Part shown: positions 26,985-35,731 of the stretch, piece after piece
How positions within the stretch are numbered: the first letter of the stretch is position 1
Layout: each line of letters starts with the position of its first letter
Source of the DNA: Marmoricola sp. URHB0036
Lineage (GTDB): Bacteria > Actinomycetota > Actinomycetes > Propionibacteriales > Nocardioidaceae
NCBI RefSeq assembly: GCF_000426045.1
Contig: NZ_AUEP01000019.1
Location: 26,258 to 90,257, forward strand
DNA length: 64,000 nt
Direction: 5' to 3'
Notes under the pieces: generated by a model
Databases searched by the model: none
What the model was told of the DNA's origin: nothing
What the model saw: the letters and a program-made list of their open reading frames with translations, nothing else
Position numbers and translations under genes: made by a program

Positions 26985-27698
26985 AACGCCGTGTCCGTGC
27001 GCAGCCTCCGCGTCGCCCGCGGGGGCAACGAGGTCCTCCGCGACCTCGACGTCTTCGTCAAGTCGGGACAGGTCACCGGCCTGCTCGGGCCGTCCGGGTG
27101 CGGGAAGACCACGCTGATGCGCGCGATCGTCGGCGTGCAGCGGATCACGGGGGGTGACGTCGAGGTGTTCGGCTCCCCGGCCGGGAGCGCGTCGCTGCGC
27201 GACAGGATCGGCTACGTCACCCAGCAGCCGAGCGTGTACGACGACCTCACCGTCACCGAGAACCTCCGCTTCTTCGCGCGGATCCTCGGAGTGGCCCCGG
27301 GCCGGGTGGACGAGTGCGTCGACCTCGTCAAGCTCGGCGACAACCGCGCCAGCATCGTCAGTCGTCTCTCCGGGGGGCAGCGGTCGCGGGTCTCCCTGGC
27401 GGTCGCCCTGCTCGGCGAGCCGGCGCTGCTGGTGCTCGACGAGCCGACTGTCGGGCTCGACCCGGTGCTCCGCGTCGAGCTGTGGGAGACCTTTCACCGG
27501 CTGGCCGACGCGGGTGCCGGCGTACTCGTCTCCAGCCACGTCATGGACGAGGCCTCCCGCTGCGACCGGTTGTTGCTGATGCGCGAGGGCCGGCTGATCG
27601 CCGACGACACCCCGGAGGGACTGCTCGCCTCCACCTCCACCGAGGACATCGAGCAGGCATTCCTCTCCATCGTCCGGCACGAGGAGGCAGCGGCATGA
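26976..27698 (+). CDS. ABC transporter ATP-binding protein (DrrA/multidrug type)
   Basis: 240 residues. Walker A GPSGCGKTT (about residues 38-46), Q-loop YVTQQPSVYDDLTV, signature LSGGQRSR, Walker B ALLVLDEPTVGLDP and the H-loop SSHVMDEA are all intact. It powers the permease encoded immediately downstream (4-bp overlap), probably for drug or lipid export. Two ATG codons (26976 and 26979) can serve as start; the first would sit at the 5' end of a leaderless mRNA. The start lies inside the TetR-type operator. Confidence 0.93.
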   Translation: MMNNAVSVRSLRVARGGNEVLRDLDVFVKSGQVTGLLGPSGCGKTTLMRAIVGVQRITGGDVEVFGSPAGSASLRDRIGYVTQQPSVYDDLTVTENLRFFARILGVAPGRVDECVDLVKLGDNRASIVSRLSGGQRSRVSLAVALLGEPALLVLDEPTVGLDPVLRVELWETFHRLADAGAGVLVSSHVMDEASRCDRLLLMREGRLIADDTPEGLLASTSTEDIEQAFLSIVRHEEAAA

Positions 27699-28468
27699 AA
27701 TCACCCCACGACATGAGCACCACCAGCGCCCTGAGCGTCCGGTCGACCGGCGCCGTCACCACCCGCGTCCTGACGCAGCTGCGGCGCGACCACCGCACCC
27801 TGGCGATGCTGCTCGTGCTGCCGTGCGCGCTGATGACGCTGCTGTGGTGGATGTTCGACGGCCTTCCGGGCAACGGCTTCTCCAGCCTCGGGCCAGCCCT
27901 GCTGGCACTCATCCCGTTCATCATCATGTTCCTGGTCACCTCGGTGACGACGCTGCGCGAGCGCACGTCCGGCACCCTCGAACGGCTGCTGGCGATGCCG
28001 ATGGGCAAGCTCGACTTCCTGCTCGGCTACGCGATCGCCTTCGGTGTCGTGGCTGCGGTGCAGTCCGCGCTGGCGGTGGGACTGTGCGTGTGGGTGCTCG
28101 ACCTGACGATCATCGGGTCGACCTGGATGCTGATGGTGGTCGCGGTCGTCGACGCGGTGCTGGGTACGGCGATGGGCCTGTTCGTCTCGGCCTTCGCGCG
28201 CACCGAGTTCCAGGCCGTGCAGTTCATGCCAGCGGTGGTGATCCCGCAGCTGCTGCTCTGCGGGCTGTTCGTCCCGCGCGACCAGCTGCCCCGGACGCTC
28301 GAGGTGATCTCCGACGTGCTGCCCCTGTCCTACGCCGTCGACGCGATGCAGAAGGTCGCCTCCTCGACCGAGACCGGTGAGGTGTGGGGCGACATCGCGA
28401 TCATCTCGGCGTACGTCGTGGCCGCGCTCGCCCTGGGTGCGTTGACGTTGCGGCGGCAGTCGGCGTGA
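27695..28468 (+). CDS. ABC-2 type transporter permease
   Basis: 257 residues, six predicted membrane segments (first about residues 36-53, last near the C-terminus). The ABC-2 core includes TLRERTSGTLERLLAMPMGKLDFLLGY and QFMPAVVIPQLLLCGLFVP. It forms the membrane channel for the ATPase upstream. ATGA overlap shows tight coupling. Substrate unknown; control by the TetR gene is inferred. Confidence 0.9.
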   Translation: MKSPHDMSTTSALSVRSTGAVTTRVLTQLRRDHRTLAMLLVLPCALMTLLWWMFDGLPGNGFSSLGPALLALIPFIIMFLVTSVTTLRERTSGTLERLLAMPMGKLDFLLGYAIAFGVVAAVQSALAVGLCVWVLDLTIIGSTWMLMVVAVVDAVLGTAMGLFVSAFARTEFQAVQFMPAVVIPQLLLCGLFVPRDQLPRTLEVISDVLPLSYAVDAMQKVASSTETGEVWGDIAIISAYVVAALALGALTLRRQSA

Positions 28469-28485
28469 GGCTCAGGAGTTGACAA

Positions 28486-28509
28486 GTTTCCCCGGGCGCC
28501 CGGGGAAAC
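28486..28509. terminator. 24-bp perfect palindrome between convergent genes
   Basis: A perfect 24-bp palindrome centred on CCGGGCGCCCGG with GTTTCC/GGAAAC ends. It lies between the ABC permease and the convergent methyltransferase and could terminate both transcripts. Confidence 0.7.
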
Positions 28510-28513
28510 CGAC

Positions 28514-28570
28514 CTCGTGTCACGTGAGGGCGCTCCCGTACGACGATCGACAGCCCTGGTGTGACACGAG
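28514..28570. repeat. Inverted repeat CTCGTGTCAC / GTGACACGAG
   Basis: Perfect 10-bp arms at 28514-28523 and 28561-28570 with a 37-nt centre, immediately after the palindrome and 6 bp before the methyltransferase stop. It could be a second terminator stem. Confidence 0.6.
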
Positions 28571-28576
28571 CGAAGG

Positions 28577-29350
28577 TCAGCCGCGCTTGCGGGCGATCCA
28601 CACCTCTTCACTCGGCCAGCGCTGGGCCCACTGGGGGCTGACGAACATGGCGTTCGAGGTCGCATCACCCGGTGCCTGCAGCTCGATCAGGTCCTCGACC
28701 TCGAACCCGTTCGCGCGCAGCACCCGGACCCAGTCGCCGTGGGCGAGGTGGAACTCGACCGACGGGTCGTCCGGCCACTCGAACCGGTGCATCCCGAACG
28801 ACGAGCGCAGCAGCCGGTCGGTGGCCGGCTCGTCCTCGTCGTCGGGTGCGCACAGCATCAGCAGGTAGCCGTTGGTGAGGAAGACGAGACGTCCGCCGGG
28901 CCGCAGCAGTCGAGCGGCCTCCGCCACCCAGACGTACGGGTCGGCCCACAGGCAAGCGCCGTACTCGGAGATGGCGAAGTCGAAGGACGCGTCCGGGTAG
29001 GGCACGTGCTCGGCATTGCCCAGCAGCAGTGGGAACTCCAGCCCGTGCGCGTGCTGGAGTCGCCTGGCCGTGTCGAGCTGGTTGGGGGAGTTGTCGATGC
29101 CGACCGGACGGGCGCCGCGTCGTGCGAGCCAGGCCGAGACGTACGCCGTCCCGCACCCCAGCTCGATCGCATCCAGCCCCTCCACCCCGTCGAGCAGGTG
29201 CAGCTCGGACTCGGGGATGTTCCAGATGCCCCACGACGCCTCGGTCGCTCCCCACTGCCGCTCGCCCGCCGACACGTACCCGGCCGCCATCTCGTCCCAG
29301 TGCTCCCGGTTGCGCGCCGCGTGCTCGGGGAGCTCGTGCTCGTCGCTCAT
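28577..29350 (-). CDS. Class I SAM-dependent methyltransferase
   Basis: 257 residues. Motif I AIELGCGTAYVSAWLARRG, acidic loop VGIDNSPNQL, GNAEHVPYPDASFDFAISEYGA and RLLRPGGRLVFLTNG give a Methyltransf_11 fold. The N-terminus (ARNREHWDEMAAGYVSAGERQW) is typical of small-molecule methyltransferases. The start overlaps the stop of the upstream SCO6745-type gene by 3 bases, so they are coupled. Substrate unknown. Confidence 0.88.
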   Translation of the reverse strand: MSDEHELPEHAARNREHWDEMAAGYVSAGERQWGATEASWGIWNIPESELHLLDGVEGLDAIELGCGTAYVSAWLARRGARPVGIDNSPNQLDTARRLQHAHGLEFPLLLGNAEHVPYPDASFDFAISEYGACLWADPYVWVAEAARLLRPGGRLVFLTNGYLLMLCAPDDEDEPATDRLLRSSFGMHRFEWPDDPSVEFHLAHGDWVRVLRANGFEVEDLIELQAPGDATSNAMFVSPQWAQRWPSEEVWIARKRG

Positions 29351-30225
29351 GAGTTCGGAGAGTAGTCACGCAGGTCGAGGCCCATCGGCGAGTCCAGCGG
29401 GAGGTCTCCGGCGCGTACGACGGCCGCAGCCACGGGGCGCAGCAGCTCGAGCAGCTCGGCGCGTTCGTCGGCGCTCAACACGTCGTACGCCGGTGCGGCC
29501 AGTCGGTCGGTCGTGTCCTCGATCTGCGCGTGGAGATCCCGCCCCTGCTCGGTGAGGGCGTCGCCGTCGACCAGTCCCCGCTCGCGCAGAGCCGTGAGCC
29601 GGCGGTCCCACTCCTGTTCGGTGAAGTCGCGGGCCAGCGTGTACACCTCGCTCGGCGTACCGACCGCCACGGCGTGGAACACGTGGGCCTCCCGGCCCGT
29701 GATGCCGGCTGCCAGCAACGCCGCCACGTGTCCGTCTCCCCGGTGCTCGCGCAACAGGGTGGCGGCGTGCCACAACCGCTCGAGCGGCTCCTCGGGCACC
29801 GGCAGCGCGTGGTTGGCGGCGAAGAGCGTGCGACCTTCCAGTGGCGCGGCGACTGCGGCTCGGGTGGCGAGCTCGGCGGCCCTGGCCACCGCCGGCTCGT
29901 CGGCGAGGTCGGCGAGGGCTCGACGCAGCGCCGCCACCGACCCGTCGGCGCGGGCGCTCAGGGCAGCGGGTGGGGGAGCGAACTCCCACGCCGCCGGCAG
30001 CGCCCGGGCCACCCGCTCCCAGCCGAAGTTGTAGAACAGCGCGTGCACCACCTGCGGCCCCACCGGCCCCAGCGGCGCCGCCCGGTTGGCGAAGTACCCC
30101 ATCCAGAACCCCCGGTACCCCGCCTCCCGCAACGCGGCCAGCGGCTCGGGCGCGAAGTACACCACCGCATGGATCGGCTCCAGCACCCGCCAGAACTCTC
30201 GTACGTCGTCCCCTGCCTCGGTCAT
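29347..30225 (-). CDS. SCO6745-type protein with winged-helix-like C-terminus
   Basis: 292 residues from the ATG at 30225; a TTG four codons upstream is a weaker start. The N-terminal half (LEPIHAVVYFAPEPLAALREAGYRGFWMGYFANRAAPLGPV) and the C-terminal half (RRLTALRERGLVDGDALTEQGRDLHAQIEDTTDRLAAPAYD), which looks like a MarR winged helix, match the SCO6745 family as I remember it. The role is unknown; a DNA- or ligand-binding function is inference. It is transcribed with the methyltransferase downstream. A 71-bp element copy lies just upstream. Confidence 0.75.
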   Translation of the reverse strand: MTEAGDDVREFWRVLEPIHAVVYFAPEPLAALREAGYRGFWMGYFANRAAPLGPVGPQVVHALFYNFGWERVARALPAAWEFAPPPAALSARADGSVAALRRALADLADEPAVARAAELATRAAVAAPLEGRTLFAANHALPVPEEPLERLWHAATLLREHRGDGHVAALLAAGITGREAHVFHAVAVGTPSEVYTLARDFTEQEWDRRLTALRERGLVDGDALTEQGRDLHAQIEDTTDRLAAPAYDVLSADERAELLELLRPVAAAVVRAGDLPLDSPMGLDLRDYSPNS

Positions 30226-30241
30226 GGGCCCAGTCAACCCT

Positions 30242-30312
30242 CCCCGATAGTCCCGAGCGATCGGCCCTCCAAACGGGCCTCAAGAGGGGCCATTCGTTCG
30301 GGACTACCGGGA
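30242..30312. repeat. 71-bp hairpin element, copy B
   Basis: Left arm CCCCGATAGTCCCGAGCG (30242-30259) and right arm CGTTCGGGACTACCGGGA (30295-30312) around a 35-nt centre. About 60 of 71 positions match copy C by eye. It begins two bases past the stop of the 111-residue orphan gene. Confidence 0.85.
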
Positions 30313-30313
30313 A

Positions 30314-30649
30314 CTAGGACTGGGCCACGACGGACTCGCTCAACGGGCTGAACACGAGCAGTCCCAGCTTGGGCGCCTCCGCTGCCAGGAAGTCCTCGAC
30401 CTCCTGGTAGCCGTCCGATCCGATGGTCAGGTAGACGAACTCGCCGTCGAGGGAGTCGCGGAGGTCCTCCCACGGGGGATCCGGGAAGGCAGCCTCCAGC
30501 AGGTCCGCGAGACGGGTCAGTTCCGCCACCGGCTCGCGGTAGTTCGGGAAACGGGGGTCGCTGTCCTCGAAGCGGCGCTCGAACTCGGCGTACGCCGCCG
30601 CGTCCGACAGCCTCCCGCCCTGCTTCCAGATCGCGATGTCGATGGTCAC
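30314..30649 (-). CDS. Small orphan protein, function unknown
   Basis: 111 residues. It is acidic and probably alpha/beta soluble, without signal peptide or membrane segment: TIDIAIWKQGGRLSDAAAYAEFERRFED, FPDPPWEDLRDSLDGEFVYLTIG, VEDFLAAEAPKLGLLVFSPLS. I do not recognise the family. The reading frame shows normal G/C-ending codon use, so it is likely real. It is bracketed by two near-identical 71-bp elements in the same orientation (copies B and C, 2 bp after its stop and 23 bp before its start), a layout suggesting acquisition as a cassette. Confidence 0.7.
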   Translation of the reverse strand: MTIDIAIWKQGGRLSDAAAYAEFERRFEDSDPRFPNYREPVAELTRLADLLEAAFPDPPWEDLRDSLDGEFVYLTIGSDGYQEVEDFLAAEAPKLGLLVFSPLSESVVAQS

Positions 30650-30672
30650 GCGAGGAGCCTAGGTGCGACCAA

Positions 30673-30743
30673 GCCGGATAGTCCCGAGCGATCGGCCCCT
30701 GAAACAGGCCTCGGGAGGGGCCATTCGTTCGGGACTATCCGGT
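30673..30743. repeat. 71-bp hairpin element, copy C
   Basis: Left arm GCCGGATAGTCCCGAGCG (30673-30690), right arm CGTTCGGGACTATCCGGT (30726-30743), with an inner GGCCCCT/AGGGGCC stem. It lies between the divergent orphan gene and the proline dehydrogenase gene. Confidence 0.88.
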
Positions 30744-30825
30744 CCGTCTGATCCCCCAGCGATTTCGGGACGAACAACCCCCGGCGGTACCGTGGCGAGA
30801 ACCCCAGATCCCTTGGAGGACCTAC

Positions 30826-31755
30826 GTGCTGCGACAAGCACTCCTGATGCTGGCCCGGAGCCACCAGGTCAAGGACATCGTCACGCGGATGCCGGTGAGC
30901 AGCGGCATCGTGAACCGCTACGTGCCCGGTGAGCACACCGACGACGCCGTACGCGCGACGCATGACCTGATCGACGAGGGACTGCACGTCACCCTCGACT
31001 TCCTCGGCGAGGACACCCTCGACGAGGCGCAGGCCGAGTACACCGTGCAGGCCTACCTCGATCTCCTCGAAGGGCTCAGCCACGCCGGGCTCGCGCGCAA
31101 CGCCGAGGTGAGCGTGAAGCTCTCGGCCATCGGCCAGGCGCTGCCGGACGTCGGTCCCAAGCTCGCGACGGAGAACGGCCGGCGGATCTGCCAGGCCGCG
31201 CGCCATGCGGGTACGACGGTCACCCTCGACATGGAGGACCACACCACCACCGACCTCACCCTCGGGACGCTGCGCGAGCTGCGCAAGGACTACCCCGAGA
31301 CCGGCGCGGTGCTCCAGGCCTACCTGCACCGCACCGAGCAGGACTGCCGCGCGCTCGCCTACGAGGGCAGCCGGGTGCGGCTGTGCAAGGGCGCCTACAA
31401 CGAGCCCGAGGACGTGGCCTGGCAGGACCGGCACGACGTCGACAAGTCCTACGTCCGCTGCCTGAAGGTGCTGATGGCCGGCGAGGGCTACCCGATGGTC
31501 GCCACCCACGACCCACGCCTGGTCAAGATCGCCTCGGCGCTCGCCACCCGCAACGGTCGGATGCCCGGGACCTACGAGTTCCAGATGCTGTTCGGCATCC
31601 GCGGCGACGAGCAGAAGCGCCTGGCCAGTGCCGGCGAGAAGGTGCGCGTCTACCTGCCGTACGGCGAGGAGTGGTACGGCTACCTGATGAGAAGGCTCGC
31701 CGAGCGTCCCTCCAACCTGACATTCTTCCTGCGTTCGCTGATCTCGCAGAAGTAG
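30826..31755 (+). CDS. putB: Proline dehydrogenase
   Basis: 309 residues. FAD-dependent monofunctional PRODH oxidising proline to pyrroline-5-carboxylate at the membrane. Core motifs: VSVKLSAIGQALPD, VTLDMEDHTTTDLTL, RLCKGAYNEPEDVAW, MVATHDPRLVKIA, FQMLFGIRGDEQKRL and RVYLPYGEEWYGYLMRRLAERP. The GTG start follows GGAGGA by 6 nt. A TACCGT hexamer at 30787-30792 is a possible -10. It is followed by proC, so proline degradation and synthesis genes are side by side. Confidence 0.94.
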   Translation: MLRQALLMLARSHQVKDIVTRMPVSSGIVNRYVPGEHTDDAVRATHDLIDEGLHVTLDFLGEDTLDEAQAEYTVQAYLDLLEGLSHAGLARNAEVSVKLSAIGQALPDVGPKLATENGRRICQAARHAGTTVTLDMEDHTTTDLTLGTLRELRKDYPETGAVLQAYLHRTEQDCRALAYEGSRVRLCKGAYNEPEDVAWQDRHDVDKSYVRCLKVLMAGEGYPMVATHDPRLVKIASALATRNGRMPGTYEFQMLFGIRGDEQKRLASAGEKVRVYLPYGEEWYGYLMRRLAERPSNLTFFLRSLISQK

Positions 31756-31771
31756 CCGAAGAAGGAGCCCC

Positions 31772-32575
31772 ATGACCGTCGCGATCATCGGTGCCGGCGT
31801 GATGGGCGAGACCCTGCTCTCCGGCCTCCTCCGCGGCGGCCACGACGCCGCCGACCTGATGGTCGGAGAGAAGCGTGAGGAGCGCGCCGTCGAGCTCCGG
31901 GCGAAGTACGCCGTGCGCGTGGTCTCCGACCTCGCCGAGGTCGCCCGCGCCGATACCGTCGCGCTGGTCGTCAAGCCGCAGGACATGGGCGACGTGCTCA
32001 GCGAGATCGCCCCCCACCTGCACACCGGACAGCTGTTGATCAGCCTGGCCGCCGGCATCACGACCGAGTACATCGAGAAGCACATCCCCGACGGCATCGC
32101 GGTCGTCCGCGTCATGCCCAACACTCCCGCGCTGGTCGACGAGGGGATGGCCGCGATCTCGCCCGGCACGCACTGCGACGAGGAGCATCTCGCGCGGGCC
32201 GAGGGGATGCTCAGGGTCACCGGTCGGGTCGTCCGCGTTCCCGAGAAGCAGCAGGACGCGGTGACCGCGATCTCCGGCTCCGGTCCGGCGTACCTCTTCT
32301 TCGTGGTCGAGGCGATGATCGAGGCCGGCGTACACCTCGGGCTGCCGCGCAGCACCTCGACCGAGCTGGTCGTGCAGACGGTGGTCGGTTCGGCCAAGCT
32401 GCTCCGCGAGACCGGCACCCACCCGACCGTGCTGCGCGAACAGGTGACCTCGCCGGGTGGCACCACCGCCGCGGCCATCCGCGAGCTCGAGGACCACAAG
32501 GTGCGGGCAGCGTTCATCACGGCCATGGAGGCCGCACGCGACCGGTCGGTCGCCCTCGCTGCCACCGATGACTGA
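31772..32575 (+). CDS. proC: Pyrroline-5-carboxylate reductase
   Basis: 267 residues. It reduces pyrroline-5-carboxylate to proline with NAD(P)H. Rossmann motif AIIGAGVMGETLLSGLL (residues 4-20), VKPQDMGDVL, SLAAGITTEYIE, VRVMPNTPALVDEGMAA and the ProC signature VTSPGGTTAAAIRELE are present. GAAGGAG lies just before the ATG. The proC position in the block matches my memory of Rv0500. Confidence 0.97.
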   Translation: MTVAIIGAGVMGETLLSGLLRGGHDAADLMVGEKREERAVELRAKYAVRVVSDLAEVARADTVALVVKPQDMGDVLSEIAPHLHTGQLLISLAAGITTEYIEKHIPDGIAVVRVMPNTPALVDEGMAAISPGTHCDEEHLARAEGMLRVTGRVVRVPEKQQDAVTAISGSGPAYLFFVVEAMIEAGVHLGLPRSTSTELVVQTVVGSAKLLRETGTHPTVLREQVTSPGGTTAAAIRELEDHKVRAAFITAMEAARDRSVALAATDD

Positions 32576-32584
32576 CCAGCACTG

Positions 32585-33976
32585 ATGACTGCACCTGCAG
32601 TGGCCGACCGCACGGTCGGCCGTCGACCCGACCGCACCCCGGCCTGGCAGGTGACGTTGGCGTTCGTCGTGCTGGCCACGCTGTACGCCGCGATCTCCAT
32701 CCAGCAGTACCGCCGGATGGACTCCTACATCTTCGACCTCGGCTTCTTCGAGTCGGTCATCCGCGACTACGCCCACGGCCACCTGCCCCACGTGCCGGTC
32801 ACCGACACGACCTCCGCCACCCTGCACTTCAGCCCTGTCCTGGCGCTGCTCGCGCCCGTGGTGCTGGTCTGGCCGTCCCCGATCGCGGTGCTGACCAGCC
32901 AGGCGGTGCTCGTCGCGATCGGGGTGGTGCCGCTGATGCGGGTCGCCGTGCGCGGCTGGATGGCCTGGGCGGTCGCGGTGAGCTACGGCCTGGCGCCCGG
33001 CGTCAGCGCGCTGATCGGCTTCGACTTCCACGAGGTGGCGTTCGCCGTACCCCTGCTCGCGTTCAGCATGGCCGCCATGGTGCGCGGCCACCATCGCTCA
33101 GCGGTGCTCTGGGCGCTGCCGCTCGTCCTGGTCAAGGAGGATCTCGGGCTCACCGTCGCGGCGCTCGGGCTGGTGGTGTTCCTGCGCGGGTCGAGGCGCC
33201 TCGGGACGTTCGCGATGGCGTTCGGGGTGGTCGCGTTCGCGGTGCTGGCGCTGTGGCTGCCCCACGCCGTCGGGAGCGGCGGCTTCACCGAGGGCGTCGC
33301 TCCACACAGCCTCGGTGACGTCTGGCGCAACCTCGGCGAGGGCTGGCACAACAAGGGGCGCACCGTGGTGTTCCTGCTGCTGCCGACCGGGCTGCTGGCG
33401 CTGCGCTCGCCGATGCTCCTGCTGGTGGCGGTGCCGACCTACGCCTGGCGGTTCCTCTCCGCCCGCTACACCTACTGGGATCCCTGGTACCAGTACGACG
33501 TCGTGCTGGTGCCGATCGCGGTCGCCGCCATGATCGAGGGTGCGGTGCTGCTGCACGGGCGGGTTCGTCAGCTCGGACTGGTCGCCGCGGTGGTCGGCAC
33601 GCTGGCGTTGCTCCCGCAGCAGTACCTCGCGTTCAAGCAGGTGTGGGACCCCGACTTCTGGCAGACGCCCGCCCGCACGGCCGCGGTCGATCGGGTGCTC
33701 GCCAAGATCCCGGACGGCAGCCGGGTCGCTGCCTCCGACGACCTCGGCAGCCGGATCGCGCTGCGCACCGACCTCTACATGGTCGGCGACACCATCGGTC
33801 CCGACGGACCTCCCTCGCCGCCCTCGGACTTCGACGAGGTCGAGTGGATCGCGCTCGACACCGAGATCGCTCCAGCACCGGTGCCGGCCTGGCGAGGGTT
33901 CGCCGCATTGCTCCAGAGCGGCGAGTTCGAGGTGGTCGCCCAGGCCGACGGAGTGGTCGTCGCCCGCCGTAAGTGA
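32585..33976 (+). CDS. DUF2079 polytopic membrane protein
   Basis: 463 residues with about eight to ten hydrophobic segments, beginning at about residue 20 (TLAFVVLATLYAAISIQQYRRMDSYIFDLGFFESVIRDYAHG). The YIFDLGFFE and FDFHEVAFAVPLLAF motifs match DUF2079, a predicted membrane family related in architecture to GT-C glycosyltransferases; catalysis is not shown. It starts 9 bp after proC but has no obvious proline link. Function unknown. Confidence 0.85.
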   Translation: MTAPAVADRTVGRRPDRTPAWQVTLAFVVLATLYAAISIQQYRRMDSYIFDLGFFESVIRDYAHGHLPHVPVTDTTSATLHFSPVLALLAPVVLVWPSPIAVLTSQAVLVAIGVVPLMRVAVRGWMAWAVAVSYGLAPGVSALIGFDFHEVAFAVPLLAFSMAAMVRGHHRSAVLWALPLVLVKEDLGLTVAALGLVVFLRGSRRLGTFAMAFGVVAFAVLALWLPHAVGSGGFTEGVAPHSLGDVWRNLGEGWHNKGRTVVFLLLPTGLLALRSPMLLLVAVPTYAWRFLSARYTYWDPWYQYDVVLVPIAVAAMIEGAVLLHGRVRQLGLVAAVVGTLALLPQQYLAFKQVWDPDFWQTPARTAAVDRVLAKIPDGSRVAASDDLGSRIALRTDLYMVGDTIGPDGPPSPPSDFDEVEWIALDTEIAPAPVPAWRGFAALLQSGEFEVVAQADGVVVARRK

Positions 33977-34032
33977 TCGCGCGGACAGGGCGAAGGCCGG
34001 CTGGGCGCCGTCCGATCACTGATCCGGGCGAG

Positions 34033-34038
34033 TAGCGT
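34033..34038 (+). promoter_or_regulatory. Putative -10 (TAGCGT) of a leaderless acuC transcript
   Basis: TAGCGT ends 7 nt before the ATG at 34046; no Shine-Dalgarno. Confidence 0.45.
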
Positions 34039-34045
34039 CCGCGCC

Positions 34046-35227
34046 ATGGAGCCGACCTGCCGCGCCTGCCTGGTGTACGACGAGTCGCTCACCGCCTACG
34101 ACTTCGGTCCGACCCACCCGATGAACCCGATCCGCGTCGACCTGACCGTCGCGCTGGCCGAGGGGCTCGGCGTACTCCACCACCTGCCGCGGGTCGCAGC
34201 GCCCGATGCCACCGAGGACGACCTGGCCACCGTCCACGAACCGGCCCTGATCGAGGCGGTGATGGCGGCCGGGGCCGACCCGACCCGGCACGACCTCAGC
34301 CGCGGACTCGGCACCGACGACGACCCCACCTTCCCCCGGATGCACGAGGCCTCGCGCCATGTCGTCGGCGCCAGCATCGAGGCGGCGCGACAGGTGTGGA
34401 CCGGGGCTGTCGACCACGCCGCCAACATCGCCGGCGGCCTGCACCACGCGATGCCCGACCGGGCCAGCGGGTTCTGCGTCTACAACGACGTGGCCGTGGC
34501 CATCAAGTGGCTGCTCGACAACGGCGCCGAGAAGGTGGCCTACGTCGACGTCGACGTCCACCACGGCGACGGCGTCGAGGCGATCTTCTACGACGACCCG
34601 CGTGTGCTCACCATCTCCCTGCACGAGACCGGCCAGATGCTCTTCCCCGGCACCGGCTTCCCGGCCGACTCCGGCGGACCGGACGCCCTGGGCTCGGCGG
34701 TCAACGTCGCGCTGCCACCGGGCACGGCCGACGCCGGCTGGCTGCGCGCGTTCCACGCCGTGGTGCCGCCGCTGGTCAGGGAGTTCGCTCCGGACGTGCT
34801 GGTCACCCAGCAGGGCTGCGACAGCCATCGGGACGACCCGCTCGCCCACCTCGCGCTCAGCGTCGACGGGCAGCGGGCCAGCTACCTGGCACTGCACGAC
34901 CTGGCCCACGAGGCGGCACACGGACGCTGGGTGGCGTTCGGCGGCGGAGGCTACGCCGTCGTCGAGGTCGTGCCGCGGGCGTGGACGCACCTGCTCTCGG
35001 TGGTCTCGGGCCGGCCGCTGGACGTGGACCTGGCGACACCCGAGGCTTGGCGCAGCGAAGTCAGCAGTCAGCTCGGCGTACGCCCTCCCTCGCGGATGAC
35101 CGACGGACGCACGCCCGCTTTCCGCGACTGGCGCGAGGGCTACGATCCCGACACCTGGCTGGACCGGGCGGTGCAGGCCACCCGCGACTCCGTGTTCCCC
35201 TGGAACGGCCTCGACCCGCAGCTGTGA
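34046..35227 (+). CDS. acuC: Acetoin utilization protein AcuC, histone deacetylase family
   Basis: 393 residues. Zinc-dependent deacylase fold with the expected ligands: GGLHHAMPDRASGFCVYNDVAVAI (His-His pair), YVDVDVHHGDGVEAIFYDDPRV (Asp-x-His) and VTQQGCDSHRDDPLAHL (Asp). In Bacillus AcuC deacetylates acetyl-CoA synthetase; here the target is unknown and no acetoin genes are near. It is likely monocistronic. Confidence 0.92.
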   Translation: MEPTCRACLVYDESLTAYDFGPTHPMNPIRVDLTVALAEGLGVLHHLPRVAAPDATEDDLATVHEPALIEAVMAAGADPTRHDLSRGLGTDDDPTFPRMHEASRHVVGASIEAARQVWTGAVDHAANIAGGLHHAMPDRASGFCVYNDVAVAIKWLLDNGAEKVAYVDVDVHHGDGVEAIFYDDPRVLTISLHETGQMLFPGTGFPADSGGPDALGSAVNVALPPGTADAGWLRAFHAVVPPLVREFAPDVLVTQQGCDSHRDDPLAHLALSVDGQRASYLALHDLAHEAAHGRWVAFGGGGYAVVEVVPRAWTHLLSVVSGRPLDVDLATPEAWRSEVSSQLGVRPPSRMTDGRTPAFRDWREGYDPDTWLDRAVQATRDSVFPWNGLDPQL

Positions 35228-35293
35228 GAGCCTGAACCGGTTCCGGCGCAAGCGGACACGCCGACGTCTCACTGGCCACTTTGGGGAATCTCT

Positions 35294-35320
35294 GGCACAT
35301 TGGCCACATCTGGCCCTATA
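35294..35320 (+). promoter_or_regulatory. Possible promoter of the small HTH gene
   Basis: The 166-bp gap after acuC is the most AT-rich stretch nearby. TATATT at about 35315-35320 is a good -10, with TGGCAC about 18 bp upstream. A CCACAG/CTGTGG dyad follows at about 35346-35365, which could be an operator. Confidence 0.4.
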
Positions 35321-35393
35321 TTTCTCCTCAGACCGCACGTGTGGTCCACAGTGGGGAAGCTGTGGGACGTGCGACAAGAAAGCACGGTGCGCC

Positions 35394-35600
35394 ATGCCCA
35401 CGAACATTCCCGGAGACATCTCCGACGTGAAGTTCCTGACCGTTGCCGAGGTGGCGGCCGTCATGCGCGTCTCGAAGATGACCGTCTACCGACTGGTCCA
35501 CAACGGTGAGCTGCCCGCGGTCCGCGTCGGTCGCTCGTTCCGCGTCAGCGAGGACGACGTCAACGAGTACCTCAAGAGCAGCTTCTTCGACGCCGGCTGA
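35394..35600 (+). CDS. Helix-turn-helix DNA-binding protein, excisionase/MerR-like (Rv0500A-type)
   Basis: 68 residues. A single winged helix: [47 protein letters not shown] (residues 15-62). Despite the excisionase-family match, the setting (proC upstream, bS22 and an epimerase downstream) is chromosomal and matches my memory of Rv0500A, so it is not a phage remnant. The target is unknown. Confidence 0.9.
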   Translation: MPTNIPGDISDVKFLTVAEVAAVMRVSKMTVYRLVHNGELPAVRVGRSFRVSEDDVNEYLKSSFFDAG

Positions 35601-35731
35601 GCCCGCACCCGACCGCTGACCGAGAGCACCCGGACCGATTCGGCCCCACCCCCGGTGGGCGGATAGGCTGTGCCCTTCGAACAGGGACGCGTCACGTCCC
35701 TGCCTGGGCACATCGAACGGATTGGTTAAAC

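Noticed and set aside
35394..35600. Excisionase gene as a mark of an integrated phage
   Set aside because: The neighbours are conserved chromosomal genes and no integrase, att repeats or phage genes are near.
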